A stretch of DNA of 64,000 nucleotides. Origin: Streptacidiphilus albus JL83. Its GTDB lineage: Bacteria > Actinomycetota > Actinomycetes > Streptomycetales > Streptomycetaceae. The notes under the pieces are model-generated. The model was not told the DNA's origin, did no database searches, and worked only from the letters and a program-made list of their open reading frames with translations. The stretch spans positions 2,704,017-2,768,016 of the forward strand of contig NZ_JQML01000001.1 of assembly GCF_000744705.1 (NCBI RefSeq). The letters run 5' to 3'. Both the position numbers and the translations under genes were made by a program. Positions within the stretch are counted from its first letter, which is position 1. Every line of letters starts with the position of its first letter. Positions 39,075 through 50,045 of this stretch are shown piece after piece.

Positions 39075-40217
39075 ATGACTTCCTCCCACTCCCCCCGGGA
39101 CCGGTCGGTGCACAGCCTCGCCGGCCGCGTCGCCGTCGTCCTCGGCACCCGACCCGAGCTGGTCAGGCTCGCCCCGGTGCTGCACCGGCTCGGGGCGCGG
39201 GGCCGACTCGTCCACACCGGGCAGCACTGGGACGAGGAGCTGTCGGGACGGTTCGTCGACGAGCTCGGACTGCACACCGCCGTCCGGCTGGAGGGCATCG
39301 GCGGCAGGACGAGGGCGGGCCAGATCGCGCACGCGCTCGACCAGCTGGACCGGCTCTTCACCGAGGAGCGGCCGAGCGCCGTGATCGTGCAGGGCGACAC
39401 CAACGCCACCCTGGCCGGGGCGCTGGCCGCGAACGCGCTGGGCATCCCGCTGATCCATGTGGAGGCCGGGCTGCGCAGCCACGACCGGGCCATGCCCGAG
39501 GAGCACAACCGGGTGATGGTCGACCACCTGGCCGACATCCTCTGCGCCGCCACCGGGACCAACCGGGACAACCTGGTCCGCGAGGGCGTGCAGCCCGGAC
39601 GGATCACCCTCACCGGCAACACCGTGGTGGAGGTGGTGCTCCGGGAGCTCCCGGACGCGGACGCCCGCCACGATCTGCTGCGCCGGCACGGGCTGACCGC
39701 CGGCGGCTATCTGCTGGCCACCCTGGACCGCCCGGAGAACACCGACCTGCCCGAGCCGTTGCGGGCGGTGCTGACCGAACTGGGAACGCTCGCCGACTCC
39801 GGCACGCCGGTGCTGTTCCCGATGGGCCCGCGCACCGCCGCCGCAGTCGCCCGGCACGGACTGCGGCGGCTGGTCGCACCGCTGCGGGTGGTCCCGCCGG
39901 TCGGCTACGCCGAGTTCCTGGGCCTGGCCCGGCACGCGGCGCTGCTGGTCTCCGACTCCGACGGGGTGCAGGAGGAGTGCACGGTGCTCAAGCGGCCGCT
40001 GCTGGTGGTCCGCCGCTCCACCGAGCGGCCGGAGGCGGTGGACGCCGGGTTCGCCGCGCTGGTGCGGCCGGGGCCGGAGGTCGGCGTGCTGGCCCGGGCC
40101 TGGCTGGCCGACCTGCCCGAGCGGCTGTCCCGGCTGGCGGCGACGCCCAGCCCCTACGGCGACGGCCGCGCCTCGGCCCGGATCGCCGAGCTCAGCGCCT
40201 CGCTCGCGCCGGTCTGA
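39075..40217 (+). CDS. wecB: UDP-N-acetylglucosamine 2-epimerase (non-hydrolysing)
   Basis: A 380-aa epimerase interconverting UDP-GlcNAc and UDP-ManNAc. It starts VAVVLGTRPELVRLAPVLH and shows the family sites VIVQGDTNATLAGALAA, HVEAGLRSHDRAMPEEHNR and LLVSDSDGVQEEC. Several family positions vary (ATLDRPENTD where HRREN is usual; TERPEAVDAG), so substrate specificity could differ. It sits between folC and valS, which are neighbours in S. coelicolor, so it looks like a lineage-specific insertion together with the DUF6126-like gene. No clear ribosome binding site precedes ATG 39075. Confidence 0.88.
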   Translation: MTSSHSPRDRSVHSLAGRVAVVLGTRPELVRLAPVLHRLGARGRLVHTGQHWDEELSGRFVDELGLHTAVRLEGIGGRTRAGQIAHALDQLDRLFTEERPSAVIVQGDTNATLAGALAANALGIPLIHVEAGLRSHDRAMPEEHNRVMVDHLADILCAATGTNRDNLVREGVQPGRITLTGNTVVEVVLRELPDADARHDLLRRHGLTAGGYLLATLDRPENTDLPEPLRAVLTELGTLADSGTPVLFPMGPRTAAAVARHGLRRLVAPLRVVPPVGYAEFLGLARHAALLVSDSDGVQEECTVLKRPLLVVRRSTERPEAVDAGFAALVRPGPEVGVLARAWLADLPERLSRLAATPSPYGDGRASARIAELSASLAPV

Positions 40218-40226
40218 GCCCCCATG

Positions 40227-40279
40227 GCGAGGGCCCCTGTCCCGTCCGCACCGTGTGCGGACGGGACAGGGGCCCTCGC
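40227..40279. terminator. perfect 25-bp stem bidirectional terminator
   Basis: Arms at 40227-40251 (GCGAGGGCCCCTGTCCCGTC and on) and 40255-40279 are perfectly complementary with a 3-nt loop. It lies between the convergent wecB-like and valS genes, 10 bp and 7 bp from their ends. Confidence 0.93.
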
Positions 40280-40285
40280 TGCGGA

Positions 40286-42925
40286 TCAGCCTGCGGGCAG
40301 CGCCGCCAGCTGGGCGGTGAGCCGGGCGATGTCGGCCCCGGCCTTGGCCTCGCGGCCCTGGATCTTCTCGACCGCCGCCGGGGCGGCCTTGGCCAGGAAC
40401 GCCTCGTTGCCGAGCTTGGCCTGCGACTGCGCCAGCTCCTTCTCCGCCGCCGCCAGGTCCTTGGCCAGCCGCTTGCGCTCCGCGCCGACGTCGATGGTGC
40501 CGGAGAGGTCCAGCTCCACCGTCGCGCCGGCCACCGGCAGGGTCGCGGTGGCGTGGAAGCCCTCGCCGGCCGGCTGCAGCTTGGCCACCGACCGCAGCGC
40601 CGCCTCGTGCGCCACCAGCGACGTACCGGCCAGGTCGAGCCGGGCCGGGACCTTCTGGCCCGGCTTGAGGCCCTGCTCGGCGCCGAACCGGCGGACCTCG
40701 GTGACCACCTGCTGGAGCGTGGCGATCTCCTGCTCGGCCACCTCGTCCCGACGGGAGGCGTCGGCGGTCGGCCACTCGGCGACGACGACCGACTCGCGGC
40801 CGGTCAGCGTCGTCCACAGGGTGTCGGTGACGAAGGGGATCACCGGGTGCAGCAGCCGGAGGGTGACCTCCAGCACCTCGCCCAGCACCCGGCGGGTACG
40901 GTCGGCGGCCGGGCCGCCGGCGATCAGCGTCGGCTTGGACAGCTCGACGTACCAGTCGAAGACCTCGTCCCAGGCGAAGTGGTACAGGACGTCGCAGAGC
41001 TTGGCGAACTGGTAGTCGTCGTAGAAGGCGTCGGCCTCGGCGACCACGGCGTTGAGCCGGGAGAGGATCCACCGGTCGGTGGCCGAGAGCTCCTCGGCGG
41101 CCGGCAGCGGGCCCTCCAGCGTCGCACCGTTCATCAGCGCGAACCGGGTGGCGTTCCAGATCTTGTTGCAGAAGTTCCGGGAGGCCTTGACCCAGTCCTC
41201 GCCGATCGGCACGTCCGCGCCCGGGTTGGCGCCGTTGGCCAGGGTGAAGCGGACGGCGTCGGCGCCGAACTCGTTCATCCAGTCGAGCGGGTCGACCGCG
41301 GTGCCCGAGGACTTCGACATCTTCTTGCCGAACTGGTCGCGGACCAGACCGGTGAAGGCCACGGTGTGGAAGGGCGCCTGACCGTCCATCGCGTAGAGGC
41401 CGAACATCATCATCCGGGCGACCCAGAAGAAGATGATGTCGTGCGCCGTCAGCAGCACGTCGGTCGGGAAGAACTTCTCCAGGTCGGGGGTCTGCTCCGG
41501 CCAGCCGAGGGTGGAGAAGGGCCACAGGCCGCTGGAGAACCAGGTGTCCAGCACGTCCGGGTCCTGGTACCAGCCCTCGCCGGTGGGCGGCTGCTCGTCC
41601 GGTCCGACGCAGACGACCTCGCCGGCCGGTCCGTACCAGACCGGGATCCGGTGGCCCCACCAGAGTTGGCGCGAGATGCACCAGTCGTGCATGTTGTCGA
41701 CCCAGTCGAAGTAGCGCTTCTCCATCTCCTTCGGGTGGATCTGCACCCGGCCGTCACGGACCGCCGCGCCGGCCTCGGCCGCCAGCGGCTCGACCCTGAC
41801 CCACCACTGCAGCGACAGCCGGGGCTCGACCACGGTGTGGCAGCGCGAGCAGTGGCCGACGGCGTGCATGTAGGGGCGCTTCTCGGCGACGATGCGCCCC
41901 TGCTCGCGCAGTGCGCCGACCACGGCCGAGCGGGCCTCCAGCCGGTCCAGGCCGAGGAAGGGGCCGTGCACGGTGATCACACCGTGCTCGTCCATCACGG
42001 TCAGGTTCGGCAGGTCGTGCCGCTGGCCGATGGCGAAGTCGTTCGGGTCGTGCGCCGGCGTCACCTTGACCGCGCCGGTGCCGAACTCCGGGTCGACGTG
42101 CTCGTCGGCGACGACCGGGATCCGACGGTCCGTCAGCGGCAGCGCGATGGTCCGGCCCACCAGGTGGGCGTAGCGGGCGTCGTCCGGGTGGACGGCCACG
42201 GCGGTGTCGCCGAGCAGGGTCTCGGCCCGGGTGGTGGCGACGACGATCGAGTCCTCGCCGTCCCCGTAGCGGATCGAGACCAGCTCGCCGGGGCTGTCCT
42301 CGTGCTCGACCTCGATGTCGGAGAGCGCGGTGAGGCAGCGCGGGCACCAGTTGATGATGCGCTCGGCCCGGTAGATCAGGCCGTCGTCGAAGAGCTTCTT
42401 GAAGATGGTCTGCACGGCCTGGGACAGGCCCTCGTCCATGGTGAAGCGCTCACGGGACCAGTCGACGCCGTCGCCGAGGCGGCGCATCTGGCCGAGGATC
42501 CGGCCGCCGTACTGCTCCTTCCACTCCCAGACCTTCTCCACGAAGGCCTCACGGCCGATGTCGTGGCGGGAGAGCCCCTCCTGCGCCAGCTGCTGCTCCA
42601 CCTTGTTCTGGGTGGCGATGCCGGCGTGGTCCATGCCGGGCAGCCAGAGCGCCTCGTAGCCCTGCATCCGCTTGCGCCGGGTGAGGGCGTCCATCAGCGT
42701 GTGCTGGAAGGCGTGCCCGAGGTGGAGCACCCCGGTGACGTTCGGCGGCGGGATGACGATGGTGTACGGGGGCTTCTCGCTCTTCGCGTCGGCGGTGAAG
42801 TAGCCGGCCTCTACCCAGCGCTCGTACAGCGGGCCCTCTACCTCCGCCGGGGCGTACTGGGTGGGGAGGGTCTCGGCTGCGCTGTGGTCCCCGTTGTTGT
42901 CGGGGCGCTGGTTGGTGTCGGTCAC
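40286..42925 (-). CDS. valS: valine--tRNA ligase
   Basis: An 879-aa class I synthetase charging tRNA-Val. The HIGH motif is in [18 protein letters not shown] (about residue 60) and KMSKS in [13 protein letters not shown] (about residue 538). The editing domain contains [17 protein letters not shown], and the C-terminal coiled-coil arm ([18 protein letters not shown]) is intact. Zn-type cysteines WCPRC and HCSRCH are present. Full length. No T-box or other riboswitch is seen in the short upstream region. Confidence 0.98.
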   Translation of the reverse strand: MTDTNQRPDNNGDHSAAETLPTQYAPAEVEGPLYERWVEAGYFTADAKSEKPPYTIVIPPPNVTGVLHLGHAFQHTLMDALTRRKRMQGYEALWLPGMDHAGIATQNKVEQQLAQEGLSRHDIGREAFVEKVWEWKEQYGGRILGQMRRLGDGVDWSRERFTMDEGLSQAVQTIFKKLFDDGLIYRAERIINWCPRCLTALSDIEVEHEDSPGELVSIRYGDGEDSIVVATTRAETLLGDTAVAVHPDDARYAHLVGRTIALPLTDRRIPVVADEHVDPEFGTGAVKVTPAHDPNDFAIGQRHDLPNLTVMDEHGVITVHGPFLGLDRLEARSAVVGALREQGRIVAEKRPYMHAVGHCSRCHTVVEPRLSLQWWVRVEPLAAEAGAAVRDGRVQIHPKEMEKRYFDWVDNMHDWCISRQLWWGHRIPVWYGPAGEVVCVGPDEQPPTGEGWYQDPDVLDTWFSSGLWPFSTLGWPEQTPDLEKFFPTDVLLTAHDIIFFWVARMMMFGLYAMDGQAPFHTVAFTGLVRDQFGKKMSKSSGTAVDPLDWMNEFGADAVRFTLANGANPGADVPIGEDWVKASRNFCNKIWNATRFALMNGATLEGPLPAAEELSATDRWILSRLNAVVAEADAFYDDYQFAKLCDVLYHFAWDEVFDWYVELSKPTLIAGGPAADRTRRVLGEVLEVTLRLLHPVIPFVTDTLWTTLTGRESVVVAEWPTADASRRDEVAEQEIATLQQVVTEVRRFGAEQGLKPGQKVPARLDLAGTSLVAHEAALRSVAKLQPAGEGFHATATLPVAGATVELDLSGTIDVGAERKRLAKDLAAAEKELAQSQAKLGNEAFLAKAAPAAVEKIQGREAKAGADIARLTAQLAALPAG

Positions 42926-43068
42926 GAGGCACAGTTTACGAGGCCGCGGGCGTGGTCACGAACGCCTTTCCGGCGGGCGGAGGGAGCCGTCCCGGAAGGA
43001 GTGACGAGGGAGGCCGGGAGATCAACTGCGTGGACACCGGCCTACGAGTGCTGATCTGATGTTCGACT

Positions 43069-43995
43069 ATGTCGATGTATCCGCCGCCCCCGCAGGGGGA
43101 CCCGAGCCAGGGCCCCCACGCCGGCGACCCTGGCTACGGCCAGCCCGCTCCCGCCGCCTACCCGCCGCCCGCCCAGCAGCCCCCCGGCCAGGGCCAGGTT
43201 CCGCCGCAGCCGGGCCCCTACGGCGCGCCGTACCAGCAGGCTCCGTACCAGGACGCGCCCTACCAGCAGGGGCCGTACCAGGGCGCCCCGCAGCCGGGCC
43301 TGCCCTACCCGGGCACCCCGTACCAGGGCCAGGGCTACCCGGATCCCGGCACCGGCTACGTCGACCCCAACGCTCCCTGGGGCTACCTCCCGCAGCCGCC
43401 CCCGAAGAGCCGCAAGGGCCTGAAGATCGGCATCGGCATCGGCGCCGCGTTCATCCTGGTCGTGGGCAGCACCATCGCCTACTTCGCGCTGAGCGAGGCC
43501 GCCACCGTCGGCAAGTACAAGCTGGTACCGCCGGCCACCTTCCAGGGCTACGACCGGGACGACTCCAGCCAGGTCGCCCAGGCCATGGAGAAGGACTCCG
43601 GGAGCATGCCCCAGGAGCTGACCCGGGTCGTCACCGTCTACGACTCCGGACCGACCCAGCCCCAGTTCGCCTTCATCGGCGCCTACGGCGAGATCCCCGG
43701 CGCCTCGCTGGAACTCAGCCAGTTCTGGACCGGCACGACCGCCAACGGTTCGGCCACGGTGGAGGACAAGACCGACGAGTCGGCCGGCCCGCTCGGCGGC
43801 GCGATGCAGTGTGCCTACCTGGTCTACGCGGGCAACGGCACCAAGCTCCCGGTCTGCGTCTGGGCCGACAACAGCACCTACGCCGCCATCATGGACGCCA
43901 GCAGCAGCGACGCGACGTCCGCCGCCCCGCAGAGCCTCGACTCGATGGCCGCCGACACCCTCGCCCTGCGCGCCCTCGCGGAGGTCAAGAAGTAG
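43069..43995 (+). CDS. Pro-rich membrane-anchored hypothetical protein
   Basis: 308 aa. Residues 1-115 are a Pro/Gly/Gln/Tyr-rich cytoplasmic tail with PYQQAPYQDAPYQQGPYQG repeats. Then KSRKGLKIGIGIG and one helix (AAFILVVGSTIAYFAL) lead to an outer domain of about 165 aa (YKLVPPATFQGYDRDDSSQ, ELTRVVTVYDSGP, MQCAYLVYAGNGTKLPVCVW) with two cysteines that may pair. The pattern is shared by many Streptomyces proteins of unknown role. It could start at either Met of MSMYPPPP. Divergent from valS; followed by a cyclophilin-like gene after 85 bp. Confidence 0.85.
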   Translation: MSMYPPPPQGDPSQGPHAGDPGYGQPAPAAYPPPAQQPPGQGQVPPQPGPYGAPYQQAPYQDAPYQQGPYQGAPQPGLPYPGTPYQGQGYPDPGTGYVDPNAPWGYLPQPPPKSRKGLKIGIGIGAAFILVVGSTIAYFALSEAATVGKYKLVPPATFQGYDRDDSSQVAQAMEKDSGSMPQELTRVVTVYDSGPTQPQFAFIGAYGEIPGASLELSQFWTGTTANGSATVEDKTDESAGPLGGAMQCAYLVYAGNGTKLPVCVWADNSTYAAIMDASSSDATSAAPQSLDSMAADTLALRALAEVKK

Positions 43996-44080
43996 TCCGC
44001 GTCGCGCCTCCCGCCACCACCTGGGCTTACTCTGATCAACTGTCAGCCGACAGCCAGCGGGTACCACAGGAGGAGTCCAG

Positions 44081-44851
44081 GTGAGCGAGGACCGGAACGT
44101 CGCCAGGCGAGCGCGGATCGAGGAGCTGCGCGCCGCCGAGAAGGCCAGGGCCAAGCGGCGCAGGAACACCGCGATCGGGGCCGGGGTACTGGTCGCGGCC
44201 CTCGTCGCCGGCGGCATCACCTGGGCCGTCGTCGGCAACAAGAAGAGCAGCGGGAGCACCACCGCCGCCGCGTCGAAGGGCTTCTGCGGAAACGTCACCC
44301 CCGGCTCGCCCAACGGCAAGCAGTGGTCCAGCGCCCCTGCCATGACCATCGACACCGCCGCCGCGTACACGGCCACGCTGCAGACCTCCTGCGGCGACGT
44401 CACCATCGCCCTGGACGCCAAGGACGCGCCGAAGACCGTCAACAGCTTCGTCTTCCTGGCCGGGCAGCACTACTTCGACCACACCCACTGCCATCGGCTG
44501 ACCACGGCCGGCCTCTACGTGCTCCAGTGCGGCGACCCCACCGGCTCCGGGAGCGGCGGCCCCGGCTACCAGTTCCCGGACGAGTACCTGAACGACCCGG
44601 TGATCAAGGGCGGAACCTACCCGGCCGGGACGGTCGCGATGGCCAACTCCGGTCCCAACACCAACGGCTCGCAGTTCTTCCTGGTCTACCAGGACAGCCC
44701 GCTGCCGGCCTCCTACACCCCGTTCGGGAAGATCACCGCCGGTCTCGACGTGGTCCAGCACGTGGCCAAGGACGGCGTCAACGGCGGCGGTACGGACGGC
44801 GCGCCCAACGACACCGTCTACATCAACTCGGTCCCGGTCACCAAGAGCTGA
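44081..44851 (+). CDS. membrane-anchored cyclophilin-type peptidyl-prolyl isomerase
   Basis: 256 aa. A charged N-terminus (RIEELRAAEKARAKRRRNT) precedes one membrane helix (AIGAGVLVAALVAGGITWAVV), placing the cyclophilin domain outside. The domain shows CGDVTIALDAKDAPKTVNSF, YFDHTHCHRL, YQFPDEY, GTVAMANSGPNTNGSQFFL and YTPFGKITAGLDV. The FHR-type catalytic segment is changed to THCHRL, but Arg-equivalent and GSQFF are kept, so activity is likely. GTG 44081 has GGAGGAG upstream. Confidence 0.92.
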   Translation: MSEDRNVARRARIEELRAAEKARAKRRRNTAIGAGVLVAALVAGGITWAVVGNKKSSGSTTAAASKGFCGNVTPGSPNGKQWSSAPAMTIDTAAAYTATLQTSCGDVTIALDAKDAPKTVNSFVFLAGQHYFDHTHCHRLTTAGLYVLQCGDPTGSGSGGPGYQFPDEYLNDPVIKGGTYPAGTVAMANSGPNTNGSQFFLVYQDSPLPASYTPFGKITAGLDVVQHVAKDGVNGGGTDGAPNDTVYINSVPVTKS

Positions 44852-44882
44852 CCACCCGACCACGCGCAGCCCCGGGCAGCGC

Positions 44883-44920
44883 GAAGGCCCCGTCCCCGAA
44901 CGAATCGGGGCGGGGCCTTC
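44883..44920. terminator. terminator between the cyclophilin gene and clpX
   Basis: GAAGGCCCCGTCCCCGA (44883-44899) pairs with TCGGGGCGGGGCCTTC (44905-44920) with one bulged T. It serves the two convergent genes. Confidence 0.85.
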
Positions 44921-44967
44921 AGGCGTCGGTCGGCCTGCGCCGGTCGGCCTGCGTCGCGCGGTCGCGA

Positions 44968-46251
<1,284 letters not shown>

Positions 46252-46652
46252 GAGGTGCTTCCCCTTCGCCAACGGCTCCGCAGGGGCAGGAGCCTGGTGC
46301 TTGGTTTCCGACGGTACTCCGTCAGGACCCCCGATCCGCCGACTTCGGCGGGCTTCCCTCTTCCGCCCTGGGCGAATTCATCGCTCGGACAGCCGGGAGA
46401 GGCTGCAGGGAGGTCGTTGAGGAAGAGTACAGAGTCCTGGGGACTCACCGACACGCGGCCCGGTCCTGGACCCCTGAAGGATCACCCAGGAATCACGGGC
46501 GCGGGACGGTCGGTGCACAGTCGGTACCACCGATGGTGCCAGGCCGAGGCCCCCGCTCCAAGAGCCGGGGGCCAACAGCCTGGGTGGTGCTCGTCTCAGC
46601 GGGCCGGGCAGTGCGGCCCGCCGGGACCCGACCCGCGGCACGAAGCCGCAGG
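46252..46652. other. 401-bp intergenic region between clpP2 and clpX
   Basis: No gene is recognised. It holds the clpP2 terminator hairpin at 46548-46573 and must contain a clpX promoter, consistent with clpX being transcribed apart from clpP1P2. No ClgR box was found in it by eye. Confidence 0.5.
46548..46573. terminator. hairpin after clpP2
   Basis: GGCCCCCG (46548-46555) pairs with CGGGGGCC (46566-46573) around CTCCAAGAGC. It lies 80 bp downstream of the clpP2 stop on the minus strand. Confidence 0.6.
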
Positions 46653-47315
46653 TCAGTCCTCCAGCGAACCCTTGCGAGTGGCCGTGATCTGGTCGATCAG
46701 GCCGTACTCCAGCGCCTCGGCGGCCGTGAGGATCTTGTCGCGCTCGATGTCCTCGCTGATCTGCTGCGGGCTCTGGTTGGAGTGCTTCGACAGCATCTCC
46801 TCCAGCTGCTCGCGCATCCGCTGGATCTCCTTGGCCTGGATCTCCAGGTCCGACACCTGGCCGCGGCCGGTCTCGGTGTACGGCTGGTGGATCAGGATCC
46901 GGGCGTTCGGCAGCGCCATCCGCTTGCCGGGGGCGCCGGCCGCCAGCAGCACGGCGGCGGCGGAGGCCGCCTGGCCCATGCAGACGGTCGCCACGTCCGG
47001 GCGGACGAACTGCATGGTGTCGTAGATGGCCGTCAGCGCCGTGAAGGAGCCGCCGGGCGAGTTGATGTAGAGGGAGATGTCCCGGTCCGGGTCCATCGAC
47101 TCCAGGCACACCAGCTGCGCCATGATGTCGTTCGCCGAGACGTCGTCGACCTGGGAGCCCAGGAAGATGATCCGCTCCTCGAAGAGCTTGGAGTACGGGT
47201 TGTACGTACGGACGCCCTGCGAGGTCCGCTCGGTGAACTCAGGGACGATGTAGCGGCCCTCGGCACGCATGTCCTCGACGCGCGCACGGGCGCTGGACAG
47301 GCTGGGGATGTTCAT
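46653..47315 (-). CDS. clpP2: ATP-dependent Clp protease proteolytic subunit ClpP2
   Basis: 220 aa. The serine peptidase barrel has the catalytic Ser in [15 protein letters not shown], His in [10 protein letters not shown], and the strand [19 protein letters not shown]. The N-terminal ~35 residues may include a propeptide. It forms a mixed tetradecamer with ClpP1 in actinobacteria. ATG 47315 after GGAGG; 52 bp after clpP1, so one operon. Confidence 0.97.
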   Translation of the reverse strand: MNIPSLSSARARVEDMRAEGRYIVPEFTERTSQGVRTYNPYSKLFEERIIFLGSQVDDVSANDIMAQLVCLESMDPDRDISLYINSPGGSFTALTAIYDTMQFVRPDVATVCMGQAASAAAVLLAAGAPGKRMALPNARILIHQPYTETGRGQVSDLEIQAKEIQRMREQLEEMLSKHSNQSPQQISEDIERDKILTAAEALEYGLIDQITATRKGSLED

Positions 47316-47367
47316 GGGGTTCGGCCTCCGGAAGCGAACAGGCTGTGGACGTTGACGAGGGGGTGGC

Positions 47368-48027
47368 TCACGCCGCGCCCGTGCCGCCGCCACCGGGGAC
47401 GTCGGCGGCGCTGTACATGATGGCGTCGATGAGGCCGTACTCCTTGGCCTCGACGGGGGTGAACCAGCGGTCGCGGTCGGAGTCCTTGATGATCTGCTCG
47501 GTGGTCTGGCCGCTGTGGTGCGCGATCAGCTCCGACATCCGCTGCTTGAGCCGGATCAACTGCTGGGCCTGGATCCGGATGTCGGTCGCCGAGCCGCCGA
47601 GGCCGGCCGACGGCTGGTGCATCAGGATCTCGGCGTTCGGAAGCGCGAAGCGCTTGCCCTTGGCACCGGCCGTGAGCAGGAACTGCCCCATCGAGGCGGC
47701 CATGCCCATGGCGATGGTGATCACGTCGTTCTTGATGTACTGCATGGTGTCGTAGATCGCCATGCCGGCCGTGACCGAGCCACCGGGGGAGTTGATGTAC
47801 AGGTAGATGTCGCGCTCGGGGTCGGCCGCCAGCAGCAGCAGCTGCGCCGTGATCTTGTTGGCGATCTCGTCGTCGACCTGCTGGCCGAGGAAGATGATGC
47901 GCTCGTTGAGCAGACGGTTGTAGACCTGGTCACCCAGACCGCCGCCGCCGATGTCGCCGGCAGCACGCGGAACCGTCGCCCCCGAGATCGGGAACTGGCC
48001 GGGCATCTGGAACTGGGGAGTCGTCAC
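47368..48027 (-). CDS. clpP1: ATP-dependent Clp protease proteolytic subunit ClpP1
   Basis: 219 aa. Catalytic Ser in [14 protein letters not shown], His in [10 protein letters not shown], and [20 protein letters not shown]. The first ~30 residues ([20 protein letters not shown]) are a likely propeptide removed on assembly. GTG start at 48027. First gene of clpP1-clpP2, with a ClgR-type box about 190 bp upstream. Confidence 0.97.
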   Translation of the reverse strand: MTTPQFQMPGQFPISGATVPRAAGDIGGGGLGDQVYNRLLNERIIFLGQQVDDEIANKITAQLLLLAADPERDIYLYINSPGGSVTAGMAIYDTMQYIKNDVITIAMGMAASMGQFLLTAGAKGKRFALPNAEILMHQPSAGLGGSATDIRIQAQQLIRLKQRMSELIAHHSGQTTEQIIKDSDRDRWFTPVEAKEYGLIDAIMYSAADVPGGGGTGAA

Positions 48028-48218
48028 GTATCCACCCGCTCGTTGTCTTCGGACGGCTGGTCTTCCGCCGCCACAAGGTCTCTTACGAAGGTTCGGTCGA
48101 AGGTCGGTTCCGGTGGCCGCACTGGCGCTCTGGCCAGTGGTGGACCGACAGTCACCCTGCCCCTCGTACCAAGGACCCTAACGCGCAGGCGGGGCCTGGC
48201 CATCCCTCACACTGAACT

Positions 48219-48232
48219 GTTCGCTGTGAGCG
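48219..48232. promoter_or_regulatory. ClgR-type operator upstream of clpP1
   Basis: GTTCGCTGTGAGCG matches the known actinobacterial ClgR box GTTCGC-N5-GCG exactly. It lies in the clpP1-tig gap, upstream of clpP1, with a candidate -10 (TAGGGT on the minus strand, about 48182-48177) about 40 bp nearer the gene. ClgR activates clpP1P2 in Streptomyces, so the placement fits. Confidence 0.7.
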
Positions 48233-48260
48233 CAGGGTCACCAAGCCCCCCAGGAGGCAG

Positions 48261-48301
48261 GCCGAAGGGCCCGGACGCGAGGTGCGTCCGGGCCCTTCGG
48301 C
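48261..48301. terminator. perfect 18-bp stem terminator after tig
   Basis: GCCGAAGGGCCCGGACGC (48261-48278) pairs perfectly with 48284-48301 around GAGGT. It begins 42 bp after the tig stop and lies just outside the ClgR box, insulating clpP1 from tig. Confidence 0.92.
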
Positions 48302-48342
48302 GGTGCCCAAATCCCTGCGGGCGGCAGGGGTGGTCGGGCGGA

Positions 48343-49764
48343 TCAGGCCTCGGTGGCCTCGTCCTTGGCGACCTCGTCCGTGGCGACCTCGTCGCCGACG
48401 ACCTCGGTGACGACCTCGGCCGCGGCCTCGGTCTCCTCCTCGTCGTCCTCGAAGTCGACGACGTTGCCCTCGGTGTCGACGACCTTGGCGGCCTCGACGA
48501 CCACGGCCAGCGCCTTTCCGCGGACGACCTCACCGACGAGCAGCGGGACCTGGCCGCCCTCGACGACCTGCTGGGCGAACTGGTCCGGCGTCATGCCGGA
48601 GCCGGCGGCACGGCGCAGCAGGTGCTCGGTGAGCTCCTCCTGGTTCACCGCGAGCTCCTCCTTGGCCGCGATGGCGTCCAGGACGAACTGGGTCTTGATG
48701 CCCTTCTGGGCCTGCTCGACCAGCTCGGCCTGGAACTCCTCGGCGGTCTTCTCCTGGAGCTTGAGGTAGCCCTCGATGTCCAGACCCATCTGCGGGAGCT
48801 GGTGGTGCTCCAGGTTGTGCTTGCGGGTCTCGACCTCGTCCGCGAGCAGCTTCTCCGGGTAGGGCATCTCGACGAGCTCCATCAGCTTGTCGAGGACCCG
48901 CTCCTGGGCCTGGGTGGCCTGGTCGAACTCCTTCATCCGGACGAGCCGCTGACGGGAGTCGTCCTTCAGCTCCTCCAGGGTGTCGAACTCGCTGGCGAGC
49001 TGGGCGAACTCGTCGTCCAGGGCCGGGAGTTCCTTCTCCTGGACGGTGGTCACGGTGACGGTGACCTCGGAGTCCTTGCCCTCGGCGCTGCCACCCTTGA
49101 GCTCGGTGGTGAAGGTCGCGGTGCCACCGGCCTCCAGGCCGATGACGGCCTCGTCGATGCCGTCGAGCAGTCGGCCGGAGCCGATCTCGTAGGTGACGCC
49201 GGTGGCGGTGCCGTCGTCCGGAACCTCACCGTCGACCTTGGCGACCAGGTCGACGACGACGATGTCGCCCTCGGCCGCGGCGCGCTCGACGGTGTTGACC
49301 GAGGCGAAGCGGTCGCGGAGCTGCTTCAGCGTCTCCTCGACGTCCTCGTCCGTCACCTTGATCGGGTCGACCTCGACCTCGATGCCGGTGAAGTCGGGCA
49401 GGGTGATCTCCGGACGGATGTCCACCTCAGCGGTGAACTTCAGGTCTCCGCCGTCGGCGATGCGCTCGACGCCCTCGAGGCCGTCGATGTCGGGCTGGCC
49501 CAGCACGTCGACCTTGTTCTCGTCGACGGCCTGGGTGTAGAAGCGCGGCAGCGCGTCGTTGACGGCCTCTTCCAGCACGGCGGCACGGCCGAAGCGCTGG
49601 TCGATGACGCGAGCCGGGATCTTGCCCTTACGGAAGCCCGGAACCGTGACCTGCTGGTTGATCTTCTTGTACGCCGCGTCGAGGCTGGGCTTGAGCTCCT
49701 CGAAGGGCACCTCGACGGTGAGTCGAACCCGGGTCGGGTTCAGAGTCTCCACGGCGCTCTTCAC
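48343..49764 (-). CDS. tig: trigger factor
   Basis: A 473-aa ribosome-associated chaperone and prolyl isomerase. The ribosome-binding signature is GFRKGKIP within [20 protein letters not shown], followed by the FKBP-like domain ([36 protein letters not shown]) and the substrate-binding arms. The C-terminal 50 residues are strongly acidic and rich in Glu, Thr, Val and Ala, longer than in E. coli, as usual in Streptomyces. GTG 49764 has AAGGAGA upstream. The upstream 281 bp (49765-50045) has no gene; TAGGAT at 50007-50002 (minus) is a candidate -10. Confidence 0.97.
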   Translation of the reverse strand: MKSAVETLNPTRVRLTVEVPFEELKPSLDAAYKKINQQVTVPGFRKGKIPARVIDQRFGRAAVLEEAVNDALPRFYTQAVDENKVDVLGQPDIDGLEGVERIADGGDLKFTAEVDIRPEITLPDFTGIEVEVDPIKVTDEDVEETLKQLRDRFASVNTVERAAAEGDIVVVDLVAKVDGEVPDDGTATGVTYEIGSGRLLDGIDEAVIGLEAGGTATFTTELKGGSAEGKDSEVTVTVTTVQEKELPALDDEFAQLASEFDTLEELKDDSRQRLVRMKEFDQATQAQERVLDKLMELVEMPYPEKLLADEVETRKHNLEHHQLPQMGLDIEGYLKLQEKTAEEFQAELVEQAQKGIKTQFVLDAIAAKEELAVNQEELTEHLLRRAAGSGMTPDQFAQQVVEGGQVPLLVGEVVRGKALAVVVEAAKVVDTEGNVVDFEDDEEETEAAAEVVTEVVGDEVATDEVAKDEATEA

Positions 49765-50045
49765 GGTTGGGTCTCCTTGGGGGCTTTGCGGTCGGGGTGT
49801 CCGCCGCGCGCTGCAGGGCAGTGCACGGCGAGACGGGTGATAAGTCAGAGGCGACATCGCCCGCCGGGGTGGGGTGGACGGTGAGCTCGCTCCTCGCCCT
49901 CGTGACGGCCGTGGGCGCGCCGTCCCTGCGGTCGGGCACCGTGCCGGTGGGCACCGTGCTCCTTCCGATGGACATGCCACGTATACAGCCGCCAGCAATC
50001 CATCCTACCGGTACCACAATCTGCGTCTGTCCCGGCAAGCCGGGT

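Noticed and set aside
38861..43054. 1397-codon plus-strand frame over wecB and valS
   Set aside because: Lies out of frame in wecB and antisense in valS; no domain is seen in the translation.
42926..43068. T-box or riboswitch upstream of valS
   Set aside because: The gap is only 143 bp and shared with a divergent gene; no T-box sequence or specifier-loop structure is visible.
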